Below, piece after piece: positions 46,303-58,699 of a DNA stretch of 64,000 nt. The notes under the pieces were generated by a model. The model worked only from the letters and a program-made list of their open reading frames with translations. It was not told the DNA's origin and searched no databases. Numbering within the stretch: the first letter of the stretch is position 1; the number at the start of each line of letters is the position of its first letter. The stretch is from Ischnura elegans. Taxonomy: Eukaryota; Arthropoda; Insecta; Odonata; Coenagrionidae. Both the position numbers and the translations under genes were made by a program. Location: positions 110,999,111-111,063,110 of the forward strand of contig NC_060247.1 of assembly GCF_921293095.1 (NCBI RefSeq), given 5' to 3'.

Positions 46303-46396
46303 TAGTTTTTAATCAGCACATGGAGTCACCGCGCCGGAGGCGCGAATATAAACTGTACCGGTGAGCCTAGACTCACCCCAACCTAGTTTTTAATCA
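46303..46396. repeat. 68-bp insert flanked by 13-bp direct repeats
   Basis: TAGTTTTTAATCA occurs exactly at 46303-46315 and 46384-46396. The 68 bases between contain two short hairpins (GCGCCGGAGGCGC, and GGTGAGCCTAGACTCACC). Long AT-rich direct repeats are typical of retroposed RNA, but the source is unknown. Confidence 0.45.
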
Positions 46397-46406
46397 TTTT
46401 TACCAC

Positions 46407-46596
46407 TTTTATTTATTTATTTTCATCGCCGCGAAAACTACTCATTGAAGGCCTTTTACATCGGAGGAAATAACATGAAACGATGACTAACACACATAAC
46501 TATCACTGGGTAGAGGCAATCTACCCAGGCGGGAATCGAACCCGCAAGCTTCGGTCCGGCAAGCAAGTGCTTAACCCCGCCGCCACCAAGGCCGGG
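46407..46596 (-). mobile_element. tRNA-derived SINE (copy C), reverse orientation
   Basis: The minus strand starts CCCGGCCTTGGTGGCGGCGG, has a B box GGTTCGATTCC (about 46532-46542) and CCGCCTGGGTAGATTGCC, and ends in AAATAAATAAATAAA. The middle differs from copies A and B, suggesting a separate subfamily. Confidence 0.7.
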
Positions 46597-46609
46597 AAGG
46601 CCATATATA

Positions 46610-48205
46610 ATTGAAGTGGACATTTTCAGTATTTCCCTGTATCGAATTAAAAAAATATATGCTGATAAATTTCTCTTCTAAGGATACCTTCTTTCTAGCT
46701 CCCCCATAAATTTCGAGTTTTTTTTCGGAAATAACAACTACTGCTACTTTCGATATTTATCGTTTAATACAAGAGAAAAGTTACACAAATACATTTTGCT
46801 GCCAACTTTCCCTAATTTCATAACACTTCAACACGTGTTGAAACTGGTTCTCAGCCATTGTCAGATACAGATATTTCAGTTACACCTTTATCTCTCATTG
46901 AGACAGAATTTATGGTTTTAAGGAAAAATTTATGGTTTTTACTAAATCTGCGCTGAGGGATCGGTAAACTTATTGGTCTTTATTTTGCTCCTTCTTTATG
47001 ACATTTTCAGGAGGAGACATTCCGCGCAGAGGAATTACCTTAAGTGATAAAATATTTAAAAAAAATGAAGTTTACTTTTTAGAGCAGTTGGATTTATATA
47101 TAGATTTCAGCAAACAAATGTTTCTTACTACTATGGGATGTAGATTTTAGAGCCTATTTTATAGAAATATGTAACTTTTTTTGCCTGAAATTTCACGGTG
47201 ATAGGTGGCGTTAGAGAAATCGTCTTATTAATTTCATGTCTCTTAAAAGCAAAACTTTTATGTGACCTGAATATTATTGCATTATTCGGTTGTGTGCAGA
47301 AATGAGAAATGACATTATACTTGGCATTTTTCACTTTTGTTGTCGAGATTTGGAAACATTTTTGCTGCGTGAAAATCTCATATTAGCATAGTCTTTCTCG
47401 CAAAGCGGTCTTTGAGCGGTGTTGAGATCGCGATTGAGATTGCGCATCCGTAGGTACATAAAGTTTGGTAAAAATCTATTCTCTTATCTTTACGCCTATC
47501 GCGTAAAATTGAGAAACTTAGTGAATGAAAATCATGTTTACACCACATTCTCATCCTGAATCAGTTTAACTGTGTCAACTTTTAAAAATTTTTAATTCAT
47601 TACTTCTTTTTATACGTAATAAATTTTTAATTCATTAATCCTTTAATATGGGATGGTTAATGATTCAAGTATGACATCCAACTTGTGGTTATGGTGCCGT
47701 ATGTCGTACAATGTGATAGGTAAATTAGTGGTTGTGTTTAAACCCCCTTCGTATAAGAACCTATTGCGTTGGCATTGATGCGCCTATGTCTTGCATTGTA
47801 ACTCCTCCCTCTTATGGTTTGAGATGTTGGGGGGTAGATTATTATGGAGCCCGGTACGTGACTTTATTTTGCAGTTTCGTATTTCCATTGGGGGTTAGGG
47901 ATTGAAGTACAATGAAGTGGGCGGGGAGACCCCTGGAGAGGGTACGTGCCCGTTCAGGGTATTGTGTGAAAGGAGAAGAGCATTTTTTCGTCCATCCTTA
48001 GCGGAGGGCAATGCTTTTTTGCCAGGTGCACATCCCCCTCGATTTGAGGGGAAGAGAACATCGTGAATTGCTGCCCTGCTTGAAGAATATAAATACGTTG
48101 CTGTCCTGGAGTAAGAGATGAGCGTGATCGAACAGCTGGTATAGCGCTGTGCTATTGTTCCAAGGGAATCGGGTTCATATCTCGGGTTTATATATACCCT
48201 CATAC
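46610..48205. other. Unassigned intergenic stretch
   Basis: No supported gene. A motif ACTTCAACACGTGTTGAAAC at 46805-46824 is a near-palindrome of a type also seen at 44342 and, more loosely, near 51168. Confidence 0.4.
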
Positions 48206-48214
48206 ACCATAAAA

Positions 48215-48367
48215 CAGTTGCGGATCCAGGATAGGGACAAGGGGGGGGGGTAAGTGGGGTTAAATATTCCAGCAGTAGTGGGGGTCGGAAAAAAATTCTA
48301 TCCAGTGTAAATTGGATACCCAAATTAGGTATTGGATACCCCCCCGCCCCCCATAGATCCGCAACTG
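48215..48367. mobile_element. Short hAT-like MITE, 153 bp
   Basis: Left end CAGTTGCGGATCCAGG and right end ATAGATCCGCAACTG are inverted repeats. Flanks CCATAAAA and CCTTAAAA (48207-48214 and 48368-48375) differ at one base. A G-run near the left and CCCCCCGCCCCCC near the right complete the typical layout. It creates the 165-residue minus-strand open frame seen here, which is not a gene. Confidence 0.7.
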
Positions 48368-48861
48368 CCTTAAAACAATGTCTTTGTGGCAATAATCACT
48401 GAGGAATTGAGGTATATCATTGTTAAAGTATTTTACGTGCATCAAGGAAAAATAAGAAATGCGGTGTAAGTTTCCCTTAAACTTTAATGTTACCTACACT
48501 GCGTGTGCCAATGTCAAGGTCTGAAGTGTAGCCAGTGGTACCTTGGTGATGACGCTTTTCGTTTCGTAACCTGATTCGGTTGGATTTATTTTTGTACGAT
48601 GGATGTGTTATGGGTGGATATGGACGTTGTTCGACCGTGTTCACCTCTATGTCGGCTTGCCGTTCCAAAATACTTAAACCATTAATTGTGATTTGATTTT
48701 GGAACTAGGTTAGTTTTTAACTCAAAAATTCCTCTGAAAATTAATCTTTAGCACCGATCAATCCAGCCTTTTACATCGTGTCGCACAGAAATGATGAGAA
48801 GTTGAAAGGCTGTAATAGAGATATTCGGGAAAAAAGATTGGCGTATGTAATAAAATAGAAT

Positions 48862-48945
48862 GTGCGAAAAATCCACGGAGAAAAAATCATTGCGGGTAAC
48901 TCCCGTGAAAATTTTTTACCGTGGCTAGTCCCGGTATACTTACTT
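48862..48945. repeat. Short relative of the SINE pair at 1903-2203
   Basis: Contains GCGAAAAATCCAC-GAG-AAAAATCATT and ACCGTGGCTAGTCCCG-TATACTTA, both found around 1903-2265, but lacks the tRNA-like part between them. Confidence 0.45.
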
Positions 48946-49202
48946 AAAAATGGAATGTCTTTTATCGTGATGCATAGTTATTTCAAAACTTTAAAGCTAT
49001 CATATTGTTATTTTCAATTCATGCAGGGTAATCCTTAGTTATCATTTTCCTGTGCCTCAAGTACTATACACATTATAGATATGTGAATATACTGAGAGTT
49101 TTCTGTTCTGCACGGGGCGTTAGGCGTTGGAATGTGAATAAAACAAAACGTTCGGTTTCCCCATCGTGTTTTTTTTTCCAGCCTTTATATCAACTCACCA
49201 AC

Positions 49203-49237
49203 CTGTCTGTTTGTCTGTTTGTTTGTCTGTTTGTCTG
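49203..49237. repeat. (GTCT/GTTT)n microsatellite
   Basis: Alternating TGTCTGTTTGTCTG units over about 35 bases. Confidence 0.8.
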
Positions 49238-49239
49238 GT

Positions 49240-52200
49240 ACAAATCTTGTAACTCAAATTTGACTCACTTCCTGTGAAGCAAAAACGCTGAAATTTTGAA
49301 CACTTCTTCATTTCCGATGACAATACATGAAAATATAACTTTTTCTCTCCAACCCCCCTTTAACCACCCCCCAGTCAACCTATAGCCCCCCAAAACATGT
49401 TTTTGATCTAAGAAGTTCCAAATGGTCGATTTTCGTGTTTTGCGACCACAGTAAAAGTTATCCACTTTAGGCATATCCACATAGTAGGCATTTAAAAGTA
49501 TAGGGGTGGCATTTTGAAACATAGGGGGCTTACCATTCACTGAAAATTTAATAAATATAGTGACTTTTTTAATACGCCACTTTTGGTTTTTCGGGGTCAC
49601 TGAGTTTTTTTGCTTTGTGTCATATATAAACGTTGCTCATCCCCTGTAATCTAAATATAAAGGCTGGTTTTAAAAAAAAATTTTTTTATAAGAGCTTATT
49701 AATCCTGCTTCTCGCACCCATTCTTAGCCTTCGTCGCCGTTCTGCGAGTATAGTTTACCTTTGTCGCCGGGTTTCAAGGGCGGAAGCCGGTATGCAGAGC
49801 CGAGCTGGGGGCGTGCCAGGCACTTTGAGGGAGAGCTCGTTACCGGGTTTCTATACATACGTGTTGGTATTTCGAAGTGTAGTCGCGTGCGCTGCCTTCT
49901 GGTGAGGTTGGACATCACCCACTTGTACTCAGTGCGGTCACGTGGGTCGAAACGATTCTATTGTGATCTGCGGGGGGGGGGGGGTGACTAATTAAATGTT
50001 GATTTCTTATTCAAATCATACGCTTTAAGAGGACGCAATATTTCTGCTCGAACGGTCAATTTTTACGCCAGAGTCATGGTAAAAAAAATTAACATTTTCT
50101 CAATGGAAAGCAATGGAATGTCTCCTTCCTTCCAAAATTATCATTATTAATTAAATGAAAATAACGATTTTGTCTTCTCGAATGTGTTTAAAAATATTTT
50201 AAAACACGCTCTTTAACTAATTTGCATGTTACAGCATAACTGCGTATAACCTCTGATAGTTTTTTTTTAAATATGATTATTTGGAAACGTTTGAAAGAAG
50301 TATTTTTCTTTAATCGCGCAGTCCCTATCTGAAAATGTAGGATTTGGTATGAAGTACTTGGAGAGTTCCACGGAACGCATTGAGCGTCTCCTCCATCAGT
50401 TATGCCTGGTGTTCCAATTTGAATACAGGGGCTTCAGATTAAAGTGTGTGTGCGCAATGGGTTCGTTTATTTTCATAAAAGCGCAACCGCTGCTCAGTTG
50501 TCCTGTATCCTTGCGACCTTGCTGTTGGAAAATAAGGTGAACAGTATTGTTGTTCGCGCCGATTCTGCAGTTCTGCAAACGGAACCAGTATCTCGGATTA
50601 CTCTATAATAGTTTAAGGATTAGTATTCTGTGGTTGAGGTAATCGAAATGAAATTCGTCGTTTCACTTAATTAAAAAACAACTATATTCGTGGTATTACG
50701 ATACAAGTTCACAAAGCAACACAACGAAAGAGTCTTGAACATGTGACCGGATCGACGCCTTCTCCATCGGAGTTGACGAGGCCACAGGTATGTCTCTCGC
50801 TCCTCACAACCTTATACACGGAGCGAACGTAAGCGAGTGAGATGATGGTCTGTCTGTCTGCCGCCGTGTGCCGCCGAGCAGCATGTGACGTGGTCCGAAG
50901 ACACTTGCGCAGCGATATTCGAACAATTATTTCATAGTCGTTTCGTCGTTTTCCGCATGCAGGCATTCTTTCAATGTCAGTGCTTGATAATAACTGTATA
51001 TACGAGTATCTCATGCTTTTGTATCACATACAATTTTCAATACGTGAAAATATGACTATTATTCTGTCCTAGCGTCACGATATCTCACCACTCCAACGAG
51101 TAATGGACTATGAGAATAAACTAAAATGGTAACCTCCCACACAATTTTATTTACTAAAGTACCGACCCGGTTTCGACACGTAGTGTCATTATCAAGGTAC
51201 CAATTTGGCTTTCCAAGTTTTATATATATAATAATGTTTTATTCTCATGGATATAAATCATTTCCAAGAGATATCGCCGGACACTGTGAATCATGAGTAA
51301 TGGACTATTTTTTGCATTAAAACAACTGCATTTCAATTGCTAATTCTGTCCATATTCTTTTTTTAATTTTTTTCCGGGTTCGTACACGTAGCAGTGTAAA
51401 TTTCCTTTACAATATTGGGGGTTAGGATGAGGACTTGGTGGATCGACACTCAACTGATTTTGCATTTGCAATCATTATAAGCATTCCTCGCTAATTATTT
51501 TAACTCCTCCTTGGTCCACCTACTTCCAATGGATGCCATTTCTCGTTCTGACTAATTATTCGCGTGCTATTCATCATCGTCGTTTTTATTTCTGTTTCGC
51601 TTGATCCGATTTAAATTTTCAACTTGCTTTTATCGAATGTTTTCTCCAGTGACCTGCTCAGTTGAGGAGTTCCCAATCCGTGTATCGAAGAAGGATTAAT
51701 TGGAAACACCAAGCACTAACGCAGCTGAAACCTTTTTCGGTGTTTCATTATTTTTATTTACTACCTTTTTACTTATAACCTTTCGAGATTAACTAGGAGA
51801 AATACTTCACCATTTAATTAATGAATGCCAAAGGAATCCTCTTGAATTTATATCAGTGCACGAATCGTCGACCGATGTAGGTACTTAATGCTCGAATGAT
51901 TTTATGTACGTCTTTCGTGAGCCCATGTGAATTATTCATGAGTTTTTTTCCAAAAATTTTATGATGCGTATTCTTACGGAAGAAAACTGGTATATTGGAT
52001 AATTTATTGATCCAAAAGTAAAGTTTTTGTCTTTGCTTTCTTCCTAGCACGCTGAAAAAGGTTTCTTCTCCCCCAGGCTGTGGAATGAATCTCAAAGCTG
52101 ACTCAATGATTTTATGAAAACCCTAAAATCTGTGTTACTATTTATATCTATGCTCATAAATCGTCGTCAACTTTTGTGCGTTCTTTTCCGTCAAATAGAA

Positions 52201-55200
52201 TTACTTCTAATCGAGAATTTGTCTTCGTAAAAAAATCTTTGTAGGGTCAGATTTGTTCAAATAATACCAAAATGTGGAAATTATTGGAAAAAAAGAGTTT
52301 AAGATTGACTGTGAGTAAGTCAATTTGAAGAAACTTGTCATCATAAAATACCCGCTAATTTGATTTTCAATTATATAGTATTCACACCCACTGCACTTGA
52401 ATTAATCCAGCTTGACCCGTCGTATCGTATTTTTAGCGCATTTTCTCATAAATGGAAAAAGGCGCAATTGTGTATTCGGTTTGTCTGACATGATTTCGAT
52501 GGCGTTTCTTGGTTCGGTGTGGAATACAATTTACAAAAACAAAAGTGATGCCCCGGTCTCGAATCCTCAACTTTACTGTCGGCTTCAAAATGATGTGCCT
52601 CTGTACTTTGCAAATTTATATCTGGGCTTCAGTGCATGCTAAAATAATGAATAATACGTCATTATAAAGATAATTTCATGCTTAATTCTGATTTATTTTT
52701 TTCCTTGTAAACAATTTAAAAATGTAGACACGCCAGTGCAATAATAGACTCCGCGCGCCGTAAAATTCGCCTTTTTGTCAACTTCATGAACTTTTTAACT
52801 CAGCGTAGGGAAAACTACTACGTCTACAGTATTCATCTTCCACAGTGAGTTGAAAAAATTAGTTGGGATGAATGAAGTGGCTTTTTCGTATGTTTAGAAC
52901 GCTTATTTTGGTGTTAATTAGCAAAAATGTTTAAACATTATCTAGTCCTACAGTTTATCCCAAAAGAATAAATAAAACTGATAGAAGCACTTTTTGATTT
53001 CTTTATAATATTTCTATAATGCATAATCTAAAAATATTGATATTTTTTAAATGTCAATAAATTCTAATAATGCCATGTTGCTTAGCGGGGCCGCGAAGGG
53101 CGAAGGCCAGTGTCTGGGAAGTGAGGCTGTTGTCCCGGGGAAGGCGTGCAAGTCCGTTGAGCCTGCTCTGACCGCGGTTCAGGGAAATACAATGGACTCT
53201 ACCCATTTCTTGTATAGTGTTTGCTTCTGCATTGCATTGACAATAAAACCATTTTTCAAGCTTTAAAAATAATCCATATCTTTTTACGAATTCATGAAAC
53301 GTTATCCCTATGCCTTACAATGATAATACACCTGTAGTCTGAGGCTTTGTTTGATTAGACATGATGAATTTTTTTTTGCTATTTTACCAGAGAAAAGGCG
53401 CTGTGTGTCACTCACTGCACTGAGTATTGTTTTATTTTTTTCGTGTTTTGCTTCTCGTTTAAAGTTTACGATATGGTCATTTCAAATTTCATCCGGATTC
53501 CGTTTTCATCAATAAATTTCCGCTGGGATGGAAATCAAAGAAATCTGCACCATCGAAGAGGCTCGTGCGGTATCGTGTCGATGCGGATGAAATTGTTCTG
53601 TGTTCAAACTCGCTCCTCTGCTGTGTTGTTTCTTCCCAGTGTGTGAGGTGTTCGGTCAAATCCTCGTCGTTCGTCTTCATCTTTCGCGATGACCCCTTGG
53701 GGAAATTTTCCTTTTGGATGGAGCCAAGAATTTCGGGTTTGCCTCGTTAAAGAGCCTCCCCCTCTCCGCGTTGTTCTGAAACTCTCTTGTTGCCTCTCTC
53801 GTGTTGGAGAGGATGTAGCATGCTATGGCCTCTTTCGAGGCCTCCGATTTTGTGGGAGTGTTTTATGCTGGTCATACTGGGTAGAAGAGAGGGAGCTCGT
53901 CGCTTCCATCGCTGGATCGCGAAGTGCTATTCATCCCGCATTGCAGATGTGGATTTTTCGCTTGTAATTTGGCTCGAGGTCGCAGAATCGAATCTTTGCT
54001 GGACTGTAATCCCTACCTATTCTCCTACTTTTTCTTTTATTTTGTCGATTTTTCTTTTTCTTTTCCAATAGTCCACCCGATTTCGACCATTTTATCACTT
54101 TTTTCTTCCCCTTCCCCGAGCGCCGTCAACCCTAATCCATCTTCTGCCTGCTTAATATCTTTTCCTTCCCAATTCTTGGCTCCCATTCTTGGCGTTTCAA
54201 TCCCCACAGGAAAGGAAAATTGTGGGGAATGCCTCGATCCAGCTTTACCCTTTGACCTTAGTTATTGCCCTGAATTTTTTTTTCATTTAAATGTTTAACT
54301 GATGAGCGGAGACCACGTACCAAAAACTAGTTTTCATTTTTGACTTGGAAGTTGATCAGTATCAGCTCGAATAAATATTAAAGTTTGAGCGCACACCATG
54401 TAGTGCAGTATTCCTATCTCCGCGTTCGGAATAAGACTACTTAAATACATAAAACCCATTACCACGTATCCATTACTTACAACCCATCATATTTCTCCTC
54501 CAACCTTGAATTGCAGCAAGTGAAATTAAATTGAAACCGGGGTAAAGTGATCAAATTGAGGACGACAAAATATATCGCAGTGACGCAGCCTCGAAACCCT
54601 AGACCCCACGTTGGGAGTTGATGATGCGAACCATTATAGCACTACACTTCGCGGAGAGAGGGCCGCTAAAATAATTATCTTCGGCATGTTAAACGCACCG
54701 CATGAAAAATAGTGAATTATAGCCAAACTAAGGCCCAGTCAATGGAATCAGTACCGAGAAGCGTTCGGCATTCCGAATACCGTAAAGAATATGGCATTAA
54801 AAAAGGTGTAGTAAGTTACGTGGCCTTCCCTTTTGAGAGGCGCAGAATTATGGTTGCTGTTTTCCTGTCGTGTGTTTCCGTCTTATTGTCGTGTGTTTCG
54901 TTGGAGTGGAGAACATATCTCGGTATATAGAGGAGGCTTCGGACTGCTCAGATCATTTGCGCCTGGAGGGAAGTCAAGGAACGGTAGGATGGAGAGAAAC
55001 TCCGCGTCGGCATTAGCCTGATCTCAACAAAAAGCGCCGACAGGACCTGACACCACCGTTCACCTGAAATAATTATTTTTGTTGCTTTGGGTATAGTTTT
55101 CCGGTGGACGCAGCTAATTGCAATTTAGTCTTGCCGACAGTTACTATATACATTTCCGCCTGCAGTGAAACCAATGCACCCTCCGAATAAATTGAAAATA

Positions 55201-56630
55201 AATTAAATAGGCAACTCTTCTCTCTCAATTAGGGGTTATACTTAAAATATTTAATTAGGGGTTAAACTCATTTATCTAGTTTATCAATGCTTGGTCGAAT
55301 TCCCACCTTGCCATGTACCGTTGAAGTTACTCTTATGCATAAAAATATCAATTATTTGCTGATGTCGATGTCATGCACTAATCAATGTACTTTTTGTCTT
55401 CTTTCAGGTAAGTGAAATCCATAGTCCTTCACTACCTACTGGTTGAGAATGTCATCTGCTGGGTAGTTGGTATGTATAATGTATGGTTTGGTAGTATAAG
55501 CAACCATTCTCTATAAGAGTGCTACTTATTTAAACATTTTGGGGTATGAAAACATTATGAATTAAAGATCTCAGCTGAGATTTTACGTGAGTTTATGTTT
55601 ATTTCTATTCATGGTGAAGTTCATTAGTCCATTTAAATTCCAACGAAATTGATGAATACGCTCATTTTAGAAGTTACGGCCATCCGAAATTTCCTACCGC
55701 CGCAGTGTCCCACTCCCGTTTTCAATCATTAAAACTCTCGATACTTCAGTATCCTCTTTGTATCACTGCCTGCTTACATTGTTGATTATTGTTGTCGACT
55801 TTTTAAATGTCATTAATTAGTTATCATTCATATCGGACAAAAAGTACATTCTTTGCTGGTTATATCGGTCATTTTATGTGCTTAGTTTTTCTTTAACTAT
55901 GTGTCTCTAAGAATTATAGGCAGGGTATACAATGGGATTGGAAGATTATTTTTTATTTTGTGGTCGTATGAAATGCTGACACTTTTATTGCACTCAATTT
56001 AATTTTTGATTGATCACATTAATTCTCCTGCAAAAAATCCTTATTGTATACTCTAACTGTGTATTTTAAGCTTTAAACAGTGGGTGACTCGGGGTACACT
56101 GAAATTAATTCCAATTGATGAATACAGGTATTTACACTCTCCATTGCATGATATGTAATGGTAAAAGAATGCCGCTATTTTACAAGTTAGAGATATGGGA
56201 ATGATTTTACTAAAATATTCATCCACTTAAATTCACCCGTCATCATAATATAAATTATTTATTTTGCTTGCATAGGGTGAGTTTTCCGATATCAGGGAAA
56301 AACCTTTTTGCTTTTAGAAAGTCTGAAAAATTAGGGAATAGAAAAACTGATAATACGTGTGAGCATTTCTTTTTGTCTTTTCTTCTTGCCGCATTGCTAT
56401 ATGCACATGCATATTTGGGTGTCCCTCAAACATACAATTTTGTAATTCTTCTGTTAACTAAAAAGAACGAAAATTTGTTCAATATAGTGCCAATTGTGAA
56501 GCTCAGTTCTCTTGTTGTAGATTTTGAGATAGGTGCGTAAACGAAAATTCTGTAGTTTTAATTCACATTTTTTAAATACTGGTAGCATTTATTAAGTTTT
56601 ACTGCGAAATGAAAAAAACTTAAAAAAGGG
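49240..56630. other. Long unassigned stretch
   Basis: No supported gene. A 111-residue minus-strand frame at 49265-49600 and overlapping frames at 53443-54298 were inspected without finding domains or a splice-consistent gene. A GGTTTCGACACGTAGTGTC motif sits at 51168-51186 and a G-run at 49971-49984. The stretch 53540-54300 is pyrimidine-rich with many overlapping open frames. Confidence 0.35.
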
Positions 56631-56639
56631 TACAATATA

Positions 56640-57545
56640 ATATGCATTCCAAACTTGCATGTTTAAGGGACACCTTAATTTAAATGAAGTTAATGAAATA
56701 AAATATCTAGGAGTCACGACAGATCATCAATGACAATGGGAAAGTTAAAAGATTCTGGTTCACTATGTTAGGTAGGTACTACTAGTCAAAATTATACTTT
56801 ATACCTACGTAGTAAGTGTTCAATGCATTTCCGTAAAACCCTCTATTTTGCTCTGGTTCAATCTAACTATAAGTTAAGTCTAAGTAGTGGGTTATACTGA
56901 TAGGAGGGAGCTTATCAAAATAAACTCCAACCAATTACAGTACTGAACTAAAGAATAGTCAGCATTATTACTATTGTATCTAAATATTACCATTCTTTCC
57001 CCCTACTTTCAACATTAAAATTTCTACCGTTGAGTCGCTTATATATTTATGAAGCCCTTATTTTTTTATCTAGGAAGTGGGAACAACTCATTGCAAAGGA
57101 CGAAACATAGTTTAAGAAATAAATTTTATGCTCATCCAATATAACCAATGGTCGCTCTTTAATACACCATTCTTTTGCATGGGACCCGAGGCTTATAACT
57201 TGCTACCAGAGGAATTAAAAGCAAAATATTATGCTAAACATAAACTTCTCTAACTGGTAGTGGAATGGCTTAGTGAACTCAGCAAAGTATAGAATAATAT
57301 TGGAAATGTTGTTGTATGAATTTTTTTGTATTTAATGTATTCCATTTGGTTCATTGTACGACTATTGTAAAATTAATTTGTAATTGTTTGTATTGTTCTG
57401 TTAAAAAGAAGTAAGCTGCTAAATATTCTGGGATAGTGGCCTCACCACAGATATTTCTGAGGTACTACCTAAATCTTACCATGGATGTAAAAGAAGACTA
57501 AATTATTTGAGAAGATTGTTTTTTTTTTGGGAAGAAATAAAGTTA
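56640..57545 (+). mobile_element. CR1/Jockey-like LINE 3' end, degraded
   Basis: The plus strand shows NEVNEIKYLGVTTD (about 56680-56730), LYFALVQSNYKLS (about 56850), STLKFLPLSRLYIYEALIFL (about 57010-57070), and GPEAYNLLPEELKAKYY then VVEWL (about 57180-57270). This is the usual order of the last third of a LINE reverse transcriptase ORF. Stops and frameshifts interrupt it. The 3' end may be the AATAAAGTTATTGTTATATTGTTG stretch near 57535, given here only as position and AATAAAG signal. Confidence 0.65.
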
Positions 57546-57589
57546 TTGTTATATTGTTGTGAATCTCTTTCCTCTACTAACTGCTTATT

Positions 57590-58680
57590 TTACACTACTT
57601 TCCCCTCTCTATACTTCTCAGATATCTCCCCTTTCCAGTTCCCATAACGTTTGTTCTTTTTTTCCACCGCGCTGTCCCGCTTACGTGCATGCGACCGCGA
57701 TAGGGAAAGGGGATTTTGTGCGGGAGAGGGGAAGAAGGGAGGGGAGGGAATTGTGGAGGGGAAGGAGCGGACTGGCTGGATCGCTGCCCTCACCACTTCA
57801 TTCTTCTGCCAGCCGGCCTACCGCTACGACCGCCCTCCTTGTGAGACCGTGGGTGGAAGGAGAGGTCTTCCAGCATCGTCCTCCTCACTTTTCTGTCCTC
57901 CGGACGGGTCTTGTGCGTCTCGTCTTCAGTCGCATCATGAGATCTCCCCATCTTTGCATCCCTCGCTCACGCAACTGAGGGAGCGCAAGAGCGTCCGCAG
58001 AGCAGTCAATTGTTTGCGTTGTCGTTCTGGAGGGATTGTAGTGACCGCCGCACGTTGCCATGTGCCCAGGCCGGAGTCGAGGCAGCTGCGAAGATGCCCG
58101 CTGGACGGCTTCGCAGTGCGGCCCCGCTGGACGTGGTCCTTGGATGTGGGGATAAGAAAGGAAACCAGTTCGGTGGTGATTTCTTCGGTCAGAAACTTCT
58201 TCTCTTCCTTTCTCTCCCTCGTCTCGTGTAGCTGCTCTTCTCTTCCTTTTGTTCCCGCAATTGTGTCCCTTTGAGTGTGTGAGTGAGTGAGTGAGTGTTT
58301 CTGTGCGTGTGAGTGTAAGCTCTGGGTCGTCGTTGTCATCAGCAAGAAGAAAAAAAGACCTGTTCGCCAAGAGGTGAAATGATACCTACCGCCTCCTTCT
58401 AGCTTCTCGAGGGAGGACTCTGCTCTGAAAACCATCTCGTAGCAACCAGTGTTGGATGTGTTAGGAGGGCCGAGAATCTGTTCCCGCGGTGGAAACGTCT
58501 TGATAAGTGTTGTAGGCGTTTTGTTGTTTACGTTGTGCCAGCGTTGATTGCTCAGTTGCCAGCTTGATTGTGTGGATCTGGAGAGTTTAACCATCATCAA
58601 CCGTCGAAGAGTTCGGCGTGGGATGTAAGCAGGCACCTCCACTTCGGTTGGCTTCTCTCGGTGCAGGTGTGTATATTTAA
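57590..58680 (+). promoter_or_regulatory. GC-rich stretch, possible promoter and 5' UTR
   Basis: CpG- and GC-rich over about 1.1 kb against an AT-rich background. An initiator-like TCAGTT lies near 58552 and a possible donor GATGTAAGC near 58621. Long open frames on both strands (up to 258 residues) overlap and look like by-products of composition. This would fit a first exon of a gene continuing to the right, outside the recognised content. Confidence 0.25.
58275..58298. repeat. (GTGA)n microsatellite
   Basis: GTGTGTGAGTGAGTGAGTGA then GTGT, inside the GC-rich stretch. Confidence 0.8.
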
Positions 58681-58699
58681 GCAATTGGTTGAAGTTGTC

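Noticed and set aside
47895-48392. 165-residue minus-strand open frame
   Set aside because: A large part of its length is the hAT-like MITE at 48215-48367; the Pro/Gly runs come from the C/G tracts.
49265-49600. 111-residue minus-strand frame
   Set aside because: It may be part of an unclassified repeat, but no inverted ends, tail or protein family could be seen.
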